Assembly (NCBI RefSeq): GCF_033441515.1
Contig: NZ_JAWQJT010000004.1
Location: 186,001-250,000, forward strand
Origin: Amycolatopsis solani
Lineage (GTDB): Bacteria; Actinomycetota; Actinomycetes; Mycobacteriales; Pseudonocardiaceae
Direction: 5' to 3'
Length of the DNA stretch: 64,000 bases
Under the pieces are notes generated by a model that was not told the origin of the DNA, did no database searches, and was given only the letters and a program-made list of their open reading frames with translations. Positions 26,193 to 33,890 of this stretch are shown in pieces. A program made the translations under genes and the position numbers. Every line of letters begins with the position of its first letter. The first letter of the stretch is position 1.

Positions 26193-26972
26193 TCACTGCA
26201 CCGAGCGGATCGTCCCGCCGTCCACCCGCAGCGTCGCGCCGCTGATGTAGTCGGCGTACGGGCCGGCCAGGTAGGCGACCGCGCCCGCGATCTCCTCGGG
26301 CCGGCCGAACCGGCCGATGTCGTTGGGGACGAAGTCTTCGGCCGCGTTGTGCTCGATCTCGGCCCACTCCGCGCCCCAGCCGCGCTCCGGCGCGATCTCG
26401 GTCAGCAGGCGCTGGACCGAATCAACGAGGATCGCGCCCGGCGAAACGACGTTCGACGTCACCCCGGTGCCCTTCAGGTCGCGGGCCAGCGACACGGCGA
26501 GGTTGTGCCGTGCGGCCAGCGTCGCGTTGTAGTGGGGCTGCATCGCCATCGGCTGGCCGCCCAGGCCACCGCCGATCTGGATGACGCGGCCCCAGCCGCG
26601 GGCCCGCATGCCCGGCACGAACCGGTGGATCATCCGCACGCCGGACACCACGTTGACGTCGTAGGTGCGCAGCCAGACCTCGGGCGTCGAGTCCGCCCAG
26701 CCGAGGTGGTCGTACGCCCCGGCGTTGTTGACCAGGATGTCGACCTCGCCGGCCGCGGCCGCCACCGCGTCGGCGCCCTCGTCGGTGGCGAGGTCGCCCA
26801 CCGCGACGGCCTTGGCCCCCACCTTCTCCGCGACCGCACGCGTCCGGGCTTCGTCGCGCCCGTGCACGACGACGTCCGCGCCTTCCTGCGCGAGCAGCAG
26901 GGCGATCGCTTCGCCGAGACCCGAGCTCGAGCCCGTGACGAGTGCGCGCCGGCCGGTCAGTTGCAGATCCAT
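26193..26972 (-). CDS. Divergent SDR-fold protein (YNATLAARHN type), copy A
   Basis: 259 residues. Rossmann motif TGSSSGLGEA and NNAG are normal, but the catalytic positions are not: the active-site Ser strand reads IQIGGGLG, and the Tyr segment is YNATLAARHNL, with Leu where the YxxxK lysine belongs. Copy B at 56725-57525 has the same changes, so this is a stable subfamily, not a sequencing error. Divergent from a TetR gene across a 57-bp gap filled by paired inverted repeats (26990-27030), so it is the likely target of that TetR. Substrate unknown; catalysis would need a different mechanism or it may be non-catalytic. Confidence 0.8.
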   Translation of the reverse strand: MDLQLTGRRALVTGSSSGLGEAIALLLAQEGADVVVHGRDEARTRAVAEKVGAKAVAVGDLATDEGADAVAAAAGEVDILVNNAGAYDHLGWADSTPEVWLRTYDVNVVSGVRMIHRFVPGMRARGWGRVIQIGGGLGGQPMAMQPHYNATLAARHNLAVSLARDLKGTGVTSNVVSPGAILVDSVQRLLTEIAPERGWGAEWAEIEHNAAEDFVPNDIGRFGRPEEIAGAVAYLAGPYADYISGATLRVDGGTIRSVQ

Positions 26973-26989
26973 GGTCTCGCTCTCCAGAT

Positions 26990-27030
26990 GTATACGTGTG
27001 TAGACTTGAGACTAGTCTACACTCGTATAC
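26990..27030. promoter_or_regulatory. Paired TetR operator between SDR copy A and tetR
   Basis: Left GTATACGTGTGTAGAC (26990-27005) and right GTCTACACTCGTATAC (27015-27030) are inverted copies with one mismatch, 9 bp apart. The right arm touches the tetR ATG at 27031. A second version of the same pair lies at 57570-57616. Confidence 0.8.
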
Positions 27031-27591
27031 ATGACTGAGCCACGTCGCCGCGACGCTGCCGCCACCCGAGAGGCCATCCTGCGCGCGGGCATCGAAGCCT
27101 TCACCCGCGCGGGGTACGACGGCGTCGGCGTCCGGGAGATCGCCCAGGCGGCCGGGGTCACCGCGATGCTCGTGAACCGCTACTTCGGCTCCAAGGAAGG
27201 CCTGTTCACGGAGGTGGTCGAGGTGTCGCTGACCGAGCGGACCGTGCTGAGCGCGGACCCGGCGACGCTGGCCCGCGACGCCGCGGCGACGCTCGTGCGC
27301 CGCACTGCGCCCGAGGCCGGCGACCTCGACCCGTTCCTGCTCGTCCTGCGGTCCGCCCCCAACCCCCGCGCCGCGGAGATCCTGCGCGCCGGCATCGAAA
27401 AGCACGTCGAGCGGCACCTGTACGACGTCGTCCCCGGCACCCGCGGCACCGAGCGGGCGGCGATGGCACTGGCGCTGATCAACGGGTTCTGGCTGATGCG
27501 CAAGGTGATCGGCAGCACCGCGCTCAACGAAGCGGACGAAGAGACGCTGCGGGACACCCTCGAGAAGCTGTTCCGCGTGCTGCTCGACTGA
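27031..27591 (+). CDS. TetR family repressor
   Basis: 186 residues. N-terminal HTH (~10-55; AILRAGIEAFTRAGYDGVGVREIAQAAGVTAMLVNRYFGSKEGLF) followed by a helical ligand domain. No ribosome site precedes the ATG, which immediately follows the operator arm, so a leaderless transcript and strong autorepression are likely. Divergent from SDR copy A. Because the same operator pair occurs before SDR copy B with no TetR gene beside it, I infer it acts on both. Confidence 0.9.
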   Translation: MTEPRRRDAAATREAILRAGIEAFTRAGYDGVGVREIAQAAGVTAMLVNRYFGSKEGLFTEVVEVSLTERTVLSADPATLARDAAATLVRRTAPEAGDLDPFLLVLRSAPNPRAAEILRAGIEKHVERHLYDVVPGTRGTERAAMALALINGFWLMRKVIGSTALNEADEETLRDTLEKLFRVLLD

Positions 27592-27597
27592 GCCCGG

Positions 27598-28485
27598 TCA
27601 CGTGCCCGGTTCGGTCGTGGCGCGCTCGATGTCGTACAGCTCTTCGAAGCCGGCGAGCTCCTGGAAGCTTTCGTAGATCGCGAACGACTCCGCGGCGGGA
27701 CGGCCGCTGGGTTTTCCCGCGCGCTGCCGCTCGTACGCCTCGCGCAGCGCGGCGAACGCCGCCGTCTGGCCGGTCACCGCGTCGATCAGGATCGCGTACC
27801 CCAGGCTTCGCCACTCCTCGGCGGTGTGGAGATCAAACGACGTCAGCGTGGCGACCGGCGCGGAAAGGCGGGCCGGTGCCTCGGCGAGCTGCTCGTCGTT
27901 CGCGGGCAGCAGCATGAGGACGTCGGCACCGGCTTCGTGGTAGGCGGTGAGCCGTTCGACGGCGCGCTCGAAGTCCTCGTTCTGCACCGCGCCGGTGCGG
28001 GCGATCAGCAGCAGGTCGGGGTCGCGCCGCGCCTCGGCCGCGAACCGGATCTTGGCCACCATCTCCTCGAGCGGGACCAGGTGCTCGACGTGCCGGTGGT
28101 GGCTGGCGCGCTTCGGCGCGACCTGGTCCTCGAGCTCGATCGCGTGCACGCCGGCCGCTTCGAGCTCCCACACCGTGCGCGCCACGTGGACCGCGTCGCC
28201 GAAGCCGACCCCGCCGTCCACGATCAGCGGCAGCCGGGCGCGCCGCCGGATCTGCCAGCTCGCCGCCGCGAGGTCCGACACGCTCAGCAGCGCCTCGGAG
28301 ACGGCCATCGAGTAGCCGAGGCCGCCACCGCCGAGGTAGCCGCCGTCGTACCCCAGCCGTTCGCAAAGCCGGGCGGTGAGCGCGTCGGGGCACCACTGCA
28401 CCATGAGCGGCTCGCCGCTCGACACCCGCGCGCGGAACGCCGCGCGATCGAGACCCAGCATCTCCACTCCCATCGAACTCTTCAC
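27598..28485 (-). CDS. Isocitrate lyase/PEP mutase superfamily protein lacking the lyase Cys
   Basis: 295 residues from GTG 28485, overlapping the reductase stop as GTGA; ATG 28473 is an alternative. Same TIM-barrel superfamily as the 19506-20351 gene (LPLIVDGGVGFGDAVHVARTV, IELEDQVAPKRASHH). At the loop where lyases have KRCGH it has KRASHH, so the catalytic Cys is absent and a hydrolase, mutase or oxaloacetate-decarboxylase-type role is more likely. The usual metal Asp is partly changed too (VDGGVGFGD for VDADTGYG). Cotranscribed with the reductase and probably under island operator copy 2. Confidence 0.75.
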   Translation of the reverse strand: MKSSMGVEMLGLDRAAFRARVSSGEPLMVQWCPDALTARLCERLGYDGGYLGGGGLGYSMAVSEALLSVSDLAAASWQIRRRARLPLIVDGGVGFGDAVHVARTVWELEAAGVHAIELEDQVAPKRASHHRHVEHLVPLEEMVAKIRFAAEARRDPDLLLIARTGAVQNEDFERAVERLTAYHEAGADVLMLLPANDEQLAEAPARLSAPVATLTSFDLHTAEEWRSLGYAILIDAVTGQTAAFAALREAYERQRAGKPSGRPAAESFAIYESFQELAGFEELYDIERATTEPGT

Positions 28486-29465
28486 AGGTCGAGGACCAGC
28501 TCCGCGGCGGAGCAGCTCCCGACGCAGATCATCATCGTGTCCCCGGCCGCGCGCTCGCCGTCGTCGAGCACGGTGTCCCGGTGCACCGGCGTGCCGCCGA
28601 GCACCTTCGTGCAGCACGTGCCGCAGAAACCCTCCTCGCACGAGTACGGGACGTCGGGCACGACGTCGCGCACCGCTTCGAGGATCGTCGTGCCATCGGC
28701 CACCTCGACGGTTTCCCCCGTCTGGGCCAGCACCACGGTGAACGGGCGGGCGTGGCGGTCCGGCGCGCCCCCCTCCCCCGGCTCGGCGGTCCCGGCGGTG
28801 AAGAGTTCGAAGTGGACTTCGAGCTCGGGCCGGACCCGGCTCGCCGCCGCCCGCAGCGCGTCGAGCATCGCCGCGGGTCCGCAGCCGTAGATCGCGGCAC
28901 CGGCCGGGGCCGCCCGGACGATCTCCTCCAGCGGCAGCAAACCGGCCCGGTCCTGCGGCCGGACGTCGACGGGCGCGTCCGCGGCGCAGGCCAGCTTGTC
29001 GAGCTCGGGCAGGAACGCCATCGATTCCAGCGAGCGCCCGCCGTATTGCAGCCGCCAGTCGGCGCCGCGGGCGGTGAGCTCGCGCGCCATGCTCAGGATC
29101 GGCGTGACGCCGATGCCGCCGGCGACGAGCACGTACGCCCCGGCCGGCCGCAGGGGGAAGTGGTTGCGCGGGCCTCGGATCACCAGCTCCCCACCGACGA
29201 GCGCGGTGTCGTGGACCTCCGCGGAACCGCCGCGGCCGGCGGGTTCGCGCAGCACGGCGACGGTGTAGGTGTACGGGTCCCCGCGATCCCCGCAGAGCGA
29301 GTAGTGGCGGATCCGGCCGGACGGGAGGACGACCTCGACGTGCGCGCCGGGTTCCCACGGCGGCAGCTGCCCGCCATCGGTTCTGGCGAGCTGCAGGGAG
29401 ATCACCCCGTCGGCCTCCCAGCGGGCCGCGAGCACCCGGACCTCGAGCTCCTGACCTGCGCTCAT
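28482..29465 (-). CDS. Phthalate-dioxygenase-type reductase (flavin, NAD, C-terminal plant-type [2Fe-2S])
   Basis: 327 residues from ATG 29465. Domain order flavin (RHYSLCGD at ~53), NAD (AGGIGVTPILSM) and a C-terminal ferredoxin with CEEGFCGTC (~276-284) and the fourth Cys near 311-315. This is the class IA/PDR/VanB architecture, which passes electrons from NADH through flavin and 2Fe-2S to a single-component Rieske oxygenase or similar. The likely partner is the Rieske oxygenase at 54852-56126, 26 kb away but carrying the same operator. Divergent from the EthD-like gene, with operator copy 2 between them. Confidence 0.9.
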   Translation of the reverse strand: MSAGQELEVRVLAARWEADGVISLQLARTDGGQLPPWEPGAHVEVVLPSGRIRHYSLCGDRGDPYTYTVAVLREPAGRGGSAEVHDTALVGGELVIRGPRNHFPLRPAGAYVLVAGGIGVTPILSMARELTARGADWRLQYGGRSLESMAFLPELDKLACAADAPVDVRPQDRAGLLPLEEIVRAAPAGAAIYGCGPAAMLDALRAAASRVRPELEVHFELFTAGTAEPGEGGAPDRHARPFTVVLAQTGETVEVADGTTILEAVRDVVPDVPYSCEEGFCGTCCTKVLGGTPVHRDTVLDDGERAAGDTMMICVGSCSAAELVLDL

Positions 29466-29488
29466 GACGCCCACCTTCACCTCATCGT

Positions 29489-29508
29489 GATTGCTCCTAT
29501 AATTAGCA
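29489..29508 (-). promoter_or_regulatory. Island operator copy 2
   Basis: Minus-strand TGCTAATTATAGGAGCAATC, between the divergent reductase (start 29465) and EthD-like (start 29559) genes. Confidence 0.75.
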
Positions 29509-29558
29509 TAGAAAGCACTCGCGTCGATGACAAGAGCTGACCGAACGAGGAGGAACCC

Positions 29559-30293
29559 GTGACGACACCGGATCCGACGACCAAGCTGGTGTACTTGGCC
29601 CGGCGCAATCCCGCGCTGTCGGCCGCCGAGTTCGTGGTCCGCTGGCGCCAGCATTCGCTGCTCGCCGGCAGCATGCCCCGGATCCGCCCCGGCATCGTGC
29701 AGACCGCGCACTGCCTGAACCTGTTCGACCGCACGGTGTTCGCGCGCGCCGCCCTCGACTACGACGGGGTCAACTTCCTCACCCTCACCGGCCCCGAGGT
29801 CGCGACGACGATGTGGCAGCACGACGAGATGATGGAGCTGCTGCAGCCGGACGAGCTCGCGACCTTCTCCACCTACGCCCGCCACTTCACCCTGACGACG
29901 CACGAGCACGTCGCCAGCCCGGGCGCCATGCGGCCGTACTGCCTGGCCTTCTTCCTCAAGCGCGACCGCGCGCTGACGAACGAGCAGTTCGTGGCGGCGT
30001 TGACCGAGGCCCACGCCGAGGTGGCGGCGGGCACGCGCCGAGGCGTGGTGAACGCGGTGGTCGACCGGCCGCCGGGCTACAACTTCGACGCCGTCACCGA
30101 GCTGTGGTTCGACAGCGCCGAGGAGCTCCGGGAGTTCACGCGGACGCCGGCGTTCGAGGGCGCCTACCTGAGGCGGCGCGCGGAGCTGTGCGACGAGGTG
30201 CGGACGGTCGCGATGGCGACCCGGCTGAGCCACGCGAGGCCCGCGATCGACGAGCGGACCGCGGTCGACCGGCCGATCACGCAGCCCGCGTAG
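29559..30293 (+). CDS. EthD-like double ferredoxin-fold protein
   Basis: 244 residues from GTG 29559 with GAGGAGG upstream. Two tandem dimeric alpha-beta-barrel (EthD/YciI-like) units, each starting with a strand (KLVYLARRNPALSAAEFVVRW; RPYCLAFFLKRDRALTNEQFVAAL) and ending in a Phe-rich helix. EthD-type proteins accompany oxygenase and P450 systems in aromatic or ether degradation; some are lyases or isomerases, others of unknown role. Shares operator copy 2 with the reductase. Confidence 0.75.
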   Translation: MTTPDPTTKLVYLARRNPALSAAEFVVRWRQHSLLAGSMPRIRPGIVQTAHCLNLFDRTVFARAALDYDGVNFLTLTGPEVATTMWQHDEMMELLQPDELATFSTYARHFTLTTHEHVASPGAMRPYCLAFFLKRDRALTNEQFVAALTEAHAEVAAGTRRGVVNAVVDRPPGYNFDAVTELWFDSAEELREFTRTPAFEGAYLRRRAELCDEVRTVAMATRLSHARPAIDERTAVDRPITQPA

Positions 30294-30306
30294 CGACCCG
30301 GATGAA

Positions 30307-30347
30307 GCACGCGCGGGACCCCGGCACGTCAGGGGCCCCGCGCGTGC
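30307..30347. terminator. Bidirectional hairpin terminator
   Basis: Left arm GCACGCGCGGGACCCC and right arm GGGGCCCCGCGCGTGC pair over 15 of 16 positions around a 9-nt loop. It sits exactly between the convergent EthD-like and SDR genes. Confidence 0.8.
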
Positions 30348-30350
30348 GGC

Positions 30351-31277
30351 TCAGACGATGTGCGGAGCTTTGGTGTCCGCGGCCAGGACGGTGCGCGGCA
30401 GCAGCTCGACGAGTTCCTCGTGCGGCCACGGCCCGGCGTTCTCGTCCCGGAAGATCGTGCGCGTCTCGACCGGGTGGCTGTACATCCCGATCTTGCCGCC
30501 GCCGGCCCGGAACACCCGGCCGGTCACGTCCGCGGCCCGGTCGCCGGCGAGGTAGACGACGATCGGGGCGACCAGCGCCGCGTCGGCCCGTGGTTCCTTG
30601 GCACGGGCGCGGCGCTCGCTCATCACGCCCTCGGCGATCCGCGCCGCGTCCCGCTGCCCCTGGTCGGCCGTCATCCGCGTCAGCGCGAACGGGGCGACGG
30701 CGTTCACCGTGATGCCGTCCTTCTGCAGCTCCCAGGCCAGCGCGTACGTCAAGCTCGTCACACCGCCCTTGGACAACGCGTACTCCGCGTTGCCCAGCGG
30801 CGCGGCCCACTGGTTCGACGTCGTGTTGATGATCCGCCCGCCGCCCTGGCGCCGGAGCACCGGGATCGCGTGCCGGCACATCGCGAAGGTCCCCTTGAGG
30901 TTGACCCCGACCATCACGTCGAAGTCCTCCTCGGTGGCGTCCTCGATCTTGTGCTGGCGCACCACGGCCGCGTTGTTCACCAGCACGTCGAGCCGGCCGA
31001 ACGCCTCGACCGCCGTGGCCACGACCCGGGCCGCACCGTGCCAGTCGGCGACCGACTCGTAGCTGGCGACGGCTTCACCGCCGCCGCTCCGGATGGCTTC
31101 CACCACCTCGTCGGCCGGCCCCGCGGCCGTACCCGCACCGTCCGGGTCCACCCCGAGGTCGTTGACCACGACCTTCGCGCCGGCCGCCGCGAGGGCGAGG
31201 GCTTCGCCGCGGCCGATCCCCCGCCCGGCGCCGGTCACGATCGCCACCCGGCCGTCGAGCGGGCCTTGTCCAGCCAT
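30351..31277 (-). CDS. Short-chain dehydrogenase, FabG/17-beta-HSD4-like
   Basis: 308 residues from ATG 31277; an ATG one codon earlier sits too close to the AGGAGG. TGAGRGIGRGEALALAAAGAKVVVNDLG with NNAA and the active-site YALSK (YxxxK) resembles hydroxyacyl-CoA-dehydrogenase SDRs of the peroxisomal type-4 family. A C-terminal extension of about 50 residues (ETRTIFRDENAGPWPHEEL) is typical of that family in actinomycetes. It would oxidise a beta-hydroxyacyl or ring-diol intermediate. Operator copies 3 and 4 lie between it and the divergent transporter. Confidence 0.85.
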   Translation of the reverse strand: MAGQGPLDGRVAIVTGAGRGIGRGEALALAAAGAKVVVNDLGVDPDGAGTAAGPADEVVEAIRSGGGEAVASYESVADWHGAARVVATAVEAFGRLDVLVNNAAVVRQHKIEDATEEDFDVMVGVNLKGTFAMCRHAIPVLRRQGGGRIINTTSNQWAAPLGNAEYALSKGGVTSLTYALAWELQKDGITVNAVAPFALTRMTADQGQRDAARIAEGVMSERRARAKEPRADAALVAPIVVYLAGDRAADVTGRVFRAGGGKIGMYSHPVETRTIFRDENAGPWPHEELVELLPRTVLAADTKAPHIV

Positions 31278-31304
31278 CATTCCTCCTTGCGCGAACCTCT
31301 AACG

Positions 31305-31324
31305 GGTTAATGATAGGAGCAATA
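31305..31324 (+). promoter_or_regulatory. Island operator copy 3
   Basis: GGTTAATGATAGGAGCAATA, followed by GGTCCG. Starts 28 bp upstream of the SDR start at 31277. It forms a direct tandem pair with copy 4, 70 bp apart. Confidence 0.8.
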
Positions 31325-31374
31325 GGTCCGCTGTCAAGCCGACCGGAAGTGACCCTTGACCGGCCCGACATCCA

Positions 31375-31394
31375 GGCTAATAGTAGGAGCAATC
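31375..31394 (+). promoter_or_regulatory. Island operator copy 4
   Basis: GGCTAATAGTAGGAGCAATC, again followed by GGTCCG. Lies 42 bp upstream of the small leader ORF of the MHS transporter. Confidence 0.8.
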
Positions 31395-31435
31395 GGTCCG
31401 GTTCTCGGCCACTCACCATCCACAAAGGAGCAACG

Positions 31436-31507
31436 ATGCTCGACTGTGCCCGGTCAACCACCGTCAGGACCACGACTTCCCGCGCGACGGCGAGGCAAGG
31501 CCGGTGA
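31436..31507 (+). CDS. Small leader ORF coupled to the MHS transporter
   Basis: 23 codons from ATG 31436 with AAAGGAG at good spacing; the peptide is MLDCARSTTVRTT... rich in Thr and Arg. Its TGA overlaps the transporter's GTG as GTGA. The transporter itself has only a weak ribosome site, so ribosomes finishing this ORF probably start it. It could be a regulatory leader or merely a coupling device. Confidence 0.55.
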   Translation: MLDCARSTTVRTTTSRATARQGR

Positions 31508-32817
31508 GCGCCGACCCGCGGGCCACCCGGCGTGAAGTCCGCCGCGTCGTCGCCTCGAGCTGCCTCGGCACCGCCATCGAGACCTACGACTTCGTCCTCT
31601 ACAGCTCCGCCGCGGCACTGATCTTCGGGCCGTTGTTCTTCGCGCAGCTCAGCCCGGCGCTCGCGACCATCGCCTCGTTCGCGACCTTCGCCACCGGCTA
31701 CCTGGTCCGGCCGCTCGGCGGCTTCGTCTTCGGCTACCTGGGCGACCGCTTCGGCCGCCGATGGGTGCTGATCACGACGGTGTGCCTGGCCGGTGGCGGC
31801 ACCGGGGTCATCGGGCTGCTGCCCACCCAGGCGCAGGTCGGTCCGCTCGCGCCGGTTCTGCTGGTGCTCCTGCGCATGGTGCAGGGCCTGGCGCACGGCG
31901 GCGAATGGGGTGGCGGCGTGCTGATGATCGCCGAGCACGTCGAGCCCCGCCGCCGCGGGCTGTACACGGGGATCGGGCAGGGCGGCCTCTCCCTCGGGGC
32001 GGTCGTCGCCACGCTGGTGATGGCGGTCGTCGCCGGGCTCCCGGAGCCGGTCCTGTTCGGCTGGGCGTGGCGGATCCCGTTCCTGCTGAGCTTCGTGCTC
32101 ATCGCGCTCGGGATCTACCTGCGGCTGCGGATCAGCGAGAGCCCGCTGTTCGTCGAAGCCAAGCGGGCGCGCGGGCAGAAGGCCGGCCTGGTGAGCCACC
32201 TCGGCCCGCTGGCCCGCGGGATCCTCGCGAGCATCCCGCCCACGATGTCCGCGGCGTTTTTCGGCAGCTTCGCGGTGAGCTTCGCCGTCGCCGCCGGGCA
32301 CGCCCGCACGACCGTGCTCCTCGCGCTCAGCGCGAGCTGGGTGCTCTCGACCTTCACGATCCCGTTGTACGGCCTGCTTTCCGACCGGCTCGGCCGCCGG
32401 CCGGTTTACGTCGCCTCCGTACTGGGCGTCGCGATCGCCACCTACCCGTTCCTGCTGGCGATGCGCAGTGGCTCGACGGCGCTGCTGTTCGTCGCGTTCA
32501 TCGTGCTGTTCAGCTTCATCACCCCGGCCGCGCAGGGCACCATCGCGTCGCTGCTGAGCGAGCTCTTCCCGACGAGACTGCGCTCGACGGGCGTCTCCCT
32601 CGCCTACCAGCTCGCCGCGATCGTGGGCGGGCTGACCCCGGTGGTGAGCGCGGCCCTCATGACCACGCCGGGCGGGCTGACCTGGGTGGTCGTGGTCATC
32701 GCCGGCCTGTGCGTGATCGCGGCACCGGCGGTGCTGCTCGGCCGTGAGTCGGTCGGGACGTCACTCGCCGGCACCGCGGCCACCGATCCGCTCCCGGAAG
32801 CACTGCCGACCCGGTGA
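31504..32817 (+). CDS. MFS transporter, metabolite:H+ symporter (MHS) family
   Basis: 437 residues from GTG 31504. Typical MHS start: SSCLGTAIETYDFVLYSSAAAL, followed by RPLGGFVFGYLGDRFGRR (motif A) and MVQGLAHGGEWGGG. The family imports shikimate, proline/betaine, alpha-ketoglutarate, dicarboxylates and phthalate-like acids with protons. The repeated motif LLSDRLGRRPVYV opens the second half. Under operator copies 3 and 4, so it probably imports the island substrate in parallel with the Liv ABC system. Confidence 0.9.
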   Translation: MSADPRATRREVRRVVASSCLGTAIETYDFVLYSSAAALIFGPLFFAQLSPALATIASFATFATGYLVRPLGGFVFGYLGDRFGRRWVLITTVCLAGGGTGVIGLLPTQAQVGPLAPVLLVLLRMVQGLAHGGEWGGGVLMIAEHVEPRRRGLYTGIGQGGLSLGAVVATLVMAVVAGLPEPVLFGWAWRIPFLLSFVLIALGIYLRLRISESPLFVEAKRARGQKAGLVSHLGPLARGILASIPPTMSAAFFGSFAVSFAVAAGHARTTVLLALSASWVLSTFTIPLYGLLSDRLGRRPVYVASVLGVAIATYPFLLAMRSGSTALLFVAFIVLFSFITPAAQGTIASLLSELFPTRLRSTGVSLAYQLAAIVGGLTPVVSAALMTTPGGLTWVVVVIAGLCVIAAPAVLLGRESVGTSLAGTAATDPLPEALPTR

Positions 32818-32823
32818 CGCAGA

Positions 32824-32859
32824 AACCGGCTGGGCGACGGCACCGTCGCCCAGCCGGTT
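32824..32859. terminator. Bidirectional hairpin terminator
   Basis: AACCGGCTGGGCGAC, 6-nt loop, GTCGCCCAGCCGGTT: a perfect 15-bp stem in the 45-bp gap between the convergent MHS transporter and LLM oxidoreductase genes. Confidence 0.85.
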
Positions 32860-32862
32860 CGT

Positions 32863-33804
32863 TCAGTCCAAGATAGACAGCCCCGCCTGCGGTGCCGCGA
32901 CTTCGGCGAACCACGCCAAAGCCTCGTGGAACTCCGCCAAGGACGGCGCGGGCAGGTCGACGATGAAGTCCGTCGCGCCGAGCGCGAGCCAGTCCGCCAC
33001 GAGCGCGGCCGTGCGCTCGGCGGCGGCGTCGCCCGGCGCCTCGAACGGGGGCGCCGGCTGACCTCGCGGCGCCCGCCCGCCCAGCGGCGCCAACGGCGCG
33101 ATGATCCGGAAGTCCCCGGGCCGCGATTCCCACTCGGGCGTGCCGCGGACCTTGCCGAGGACGTCGGCGATGGCGTCCCGGTGCGCCCCGAACGGCGCCC
33201 AGCCATCGCCGAGCCGCAGCGCGCGGCGCAGGCCGACCAGCCGGTTCCCGCCGATCCAGATCGGCGGCCGCGGGAGCTGCTTCGGCCGCGGTTCGCAGAT
33301 CAGGTCCTCGAACCGGGCGAACTCGCCGTGATAGCTGGCCACTTCGTTACCCCACAACGCTTCCATCGCCTTGATGTGGTCGTCCACAATGGCGCCCCGC
33401 CGGTCGAAGTCGACCCCGGCGGCGTCGGCTTCGTGCCTCCGGCTGCCGACTCCGAACCCGGCGATCAACCGGCCGCCGGACAGGTGGTCGAGGGTCGCCA
33501 GCTCCTTCGCGGCGATCAGCGGACTGCGCAGGTGCGCCTGGTAGACGAGCGTCACCAAGCCGATCCGCCGGGTCGCCGCGGCGAAGAACCCGAGGGTGGC
33601 GACGGGGTCGTAGAACCGGGCGCGCCCGTAGATGCGCAGTTCGTCGACGGCGAGGGCGCCGTGGTCTCCGCAGGCGATGAAGGCGTAGCCGAGTTCGTCG
33701 GCTCGCCGGGCGATGCCGAGCAGGTCTTCCGGCGTGGCGTCCGCTTCCCAGTCCCGCAGGCTGATCGGGTACAGGATCGGGGGGAACAGGCCGAACGCTG
33801 GCAT
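32863..33804 (-). CDS. LLM-class (luciferase-like) flavin or F420-dependent oxidoreductase
   Basis: 313 residues from ATG 33804 (AAGGAG, 7-nt spacing). Bacterial luciferase-like TIM barrel: DELGYAFIACGDH, RIGLVTLVYQAHLRSPLIAAKELATLDHLSGGRLIAGFGVG, and PPIWIGGN. Such enzymes are FMNH2- or F420-dependent monooxygenases or dehydrogenases; actinomycetes have many F420-dependent ones. Divergent from an SDR across operator copy 5. It may hydroxylate or reduce an early intermediate of the island pathway. Confidence 0.85.
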   Translation of the reverse strand: MPAFGLFPPILYPISLRDWEADATPEDLLGIARRADELGYAFIACGDHGALAVDELRIYGRARFYDPVATLGFFAAATRRIGLVTLVYQAHLRSPLIAAKELATLDHLSGGRLIAGFGVGSRRHEADAAGVDFDRRGAIVDDHIKAMEALWGNEVASYHGEFARFEDLICEPRPKQLPRPPIWIGGNRLVGLRRALRLGDGWAPFGAHRDAIADVLGKVRGTPEWESRPGDFRIIAPLAPLGGRAPRGQPAPPFEAPGDAAAERTAALVADWLALGATDFIVDLPAPSLAEFHEALAWFAEVAAPQAGLSILD

Positions 33805-33831
33805 CGTCACTCCTTCGGGAACGTTGACCAC

Positions 33832-33851
33832 TAACGCTCCTATGATTAACC
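33832..33851 (-). promoter_or_regulatory. Island operator copy 5
   Basis: Minus-strand GGTTAATCATAGGAGCGTTA, between the divergent LLM (start 33804) and SDR (start 33891) genes. Confidence 0.75.
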
Positions 33852-33890
33852 TCTTAGTGAAGCGCTGTCCAGCGAAGCGGGAGACGAGTC

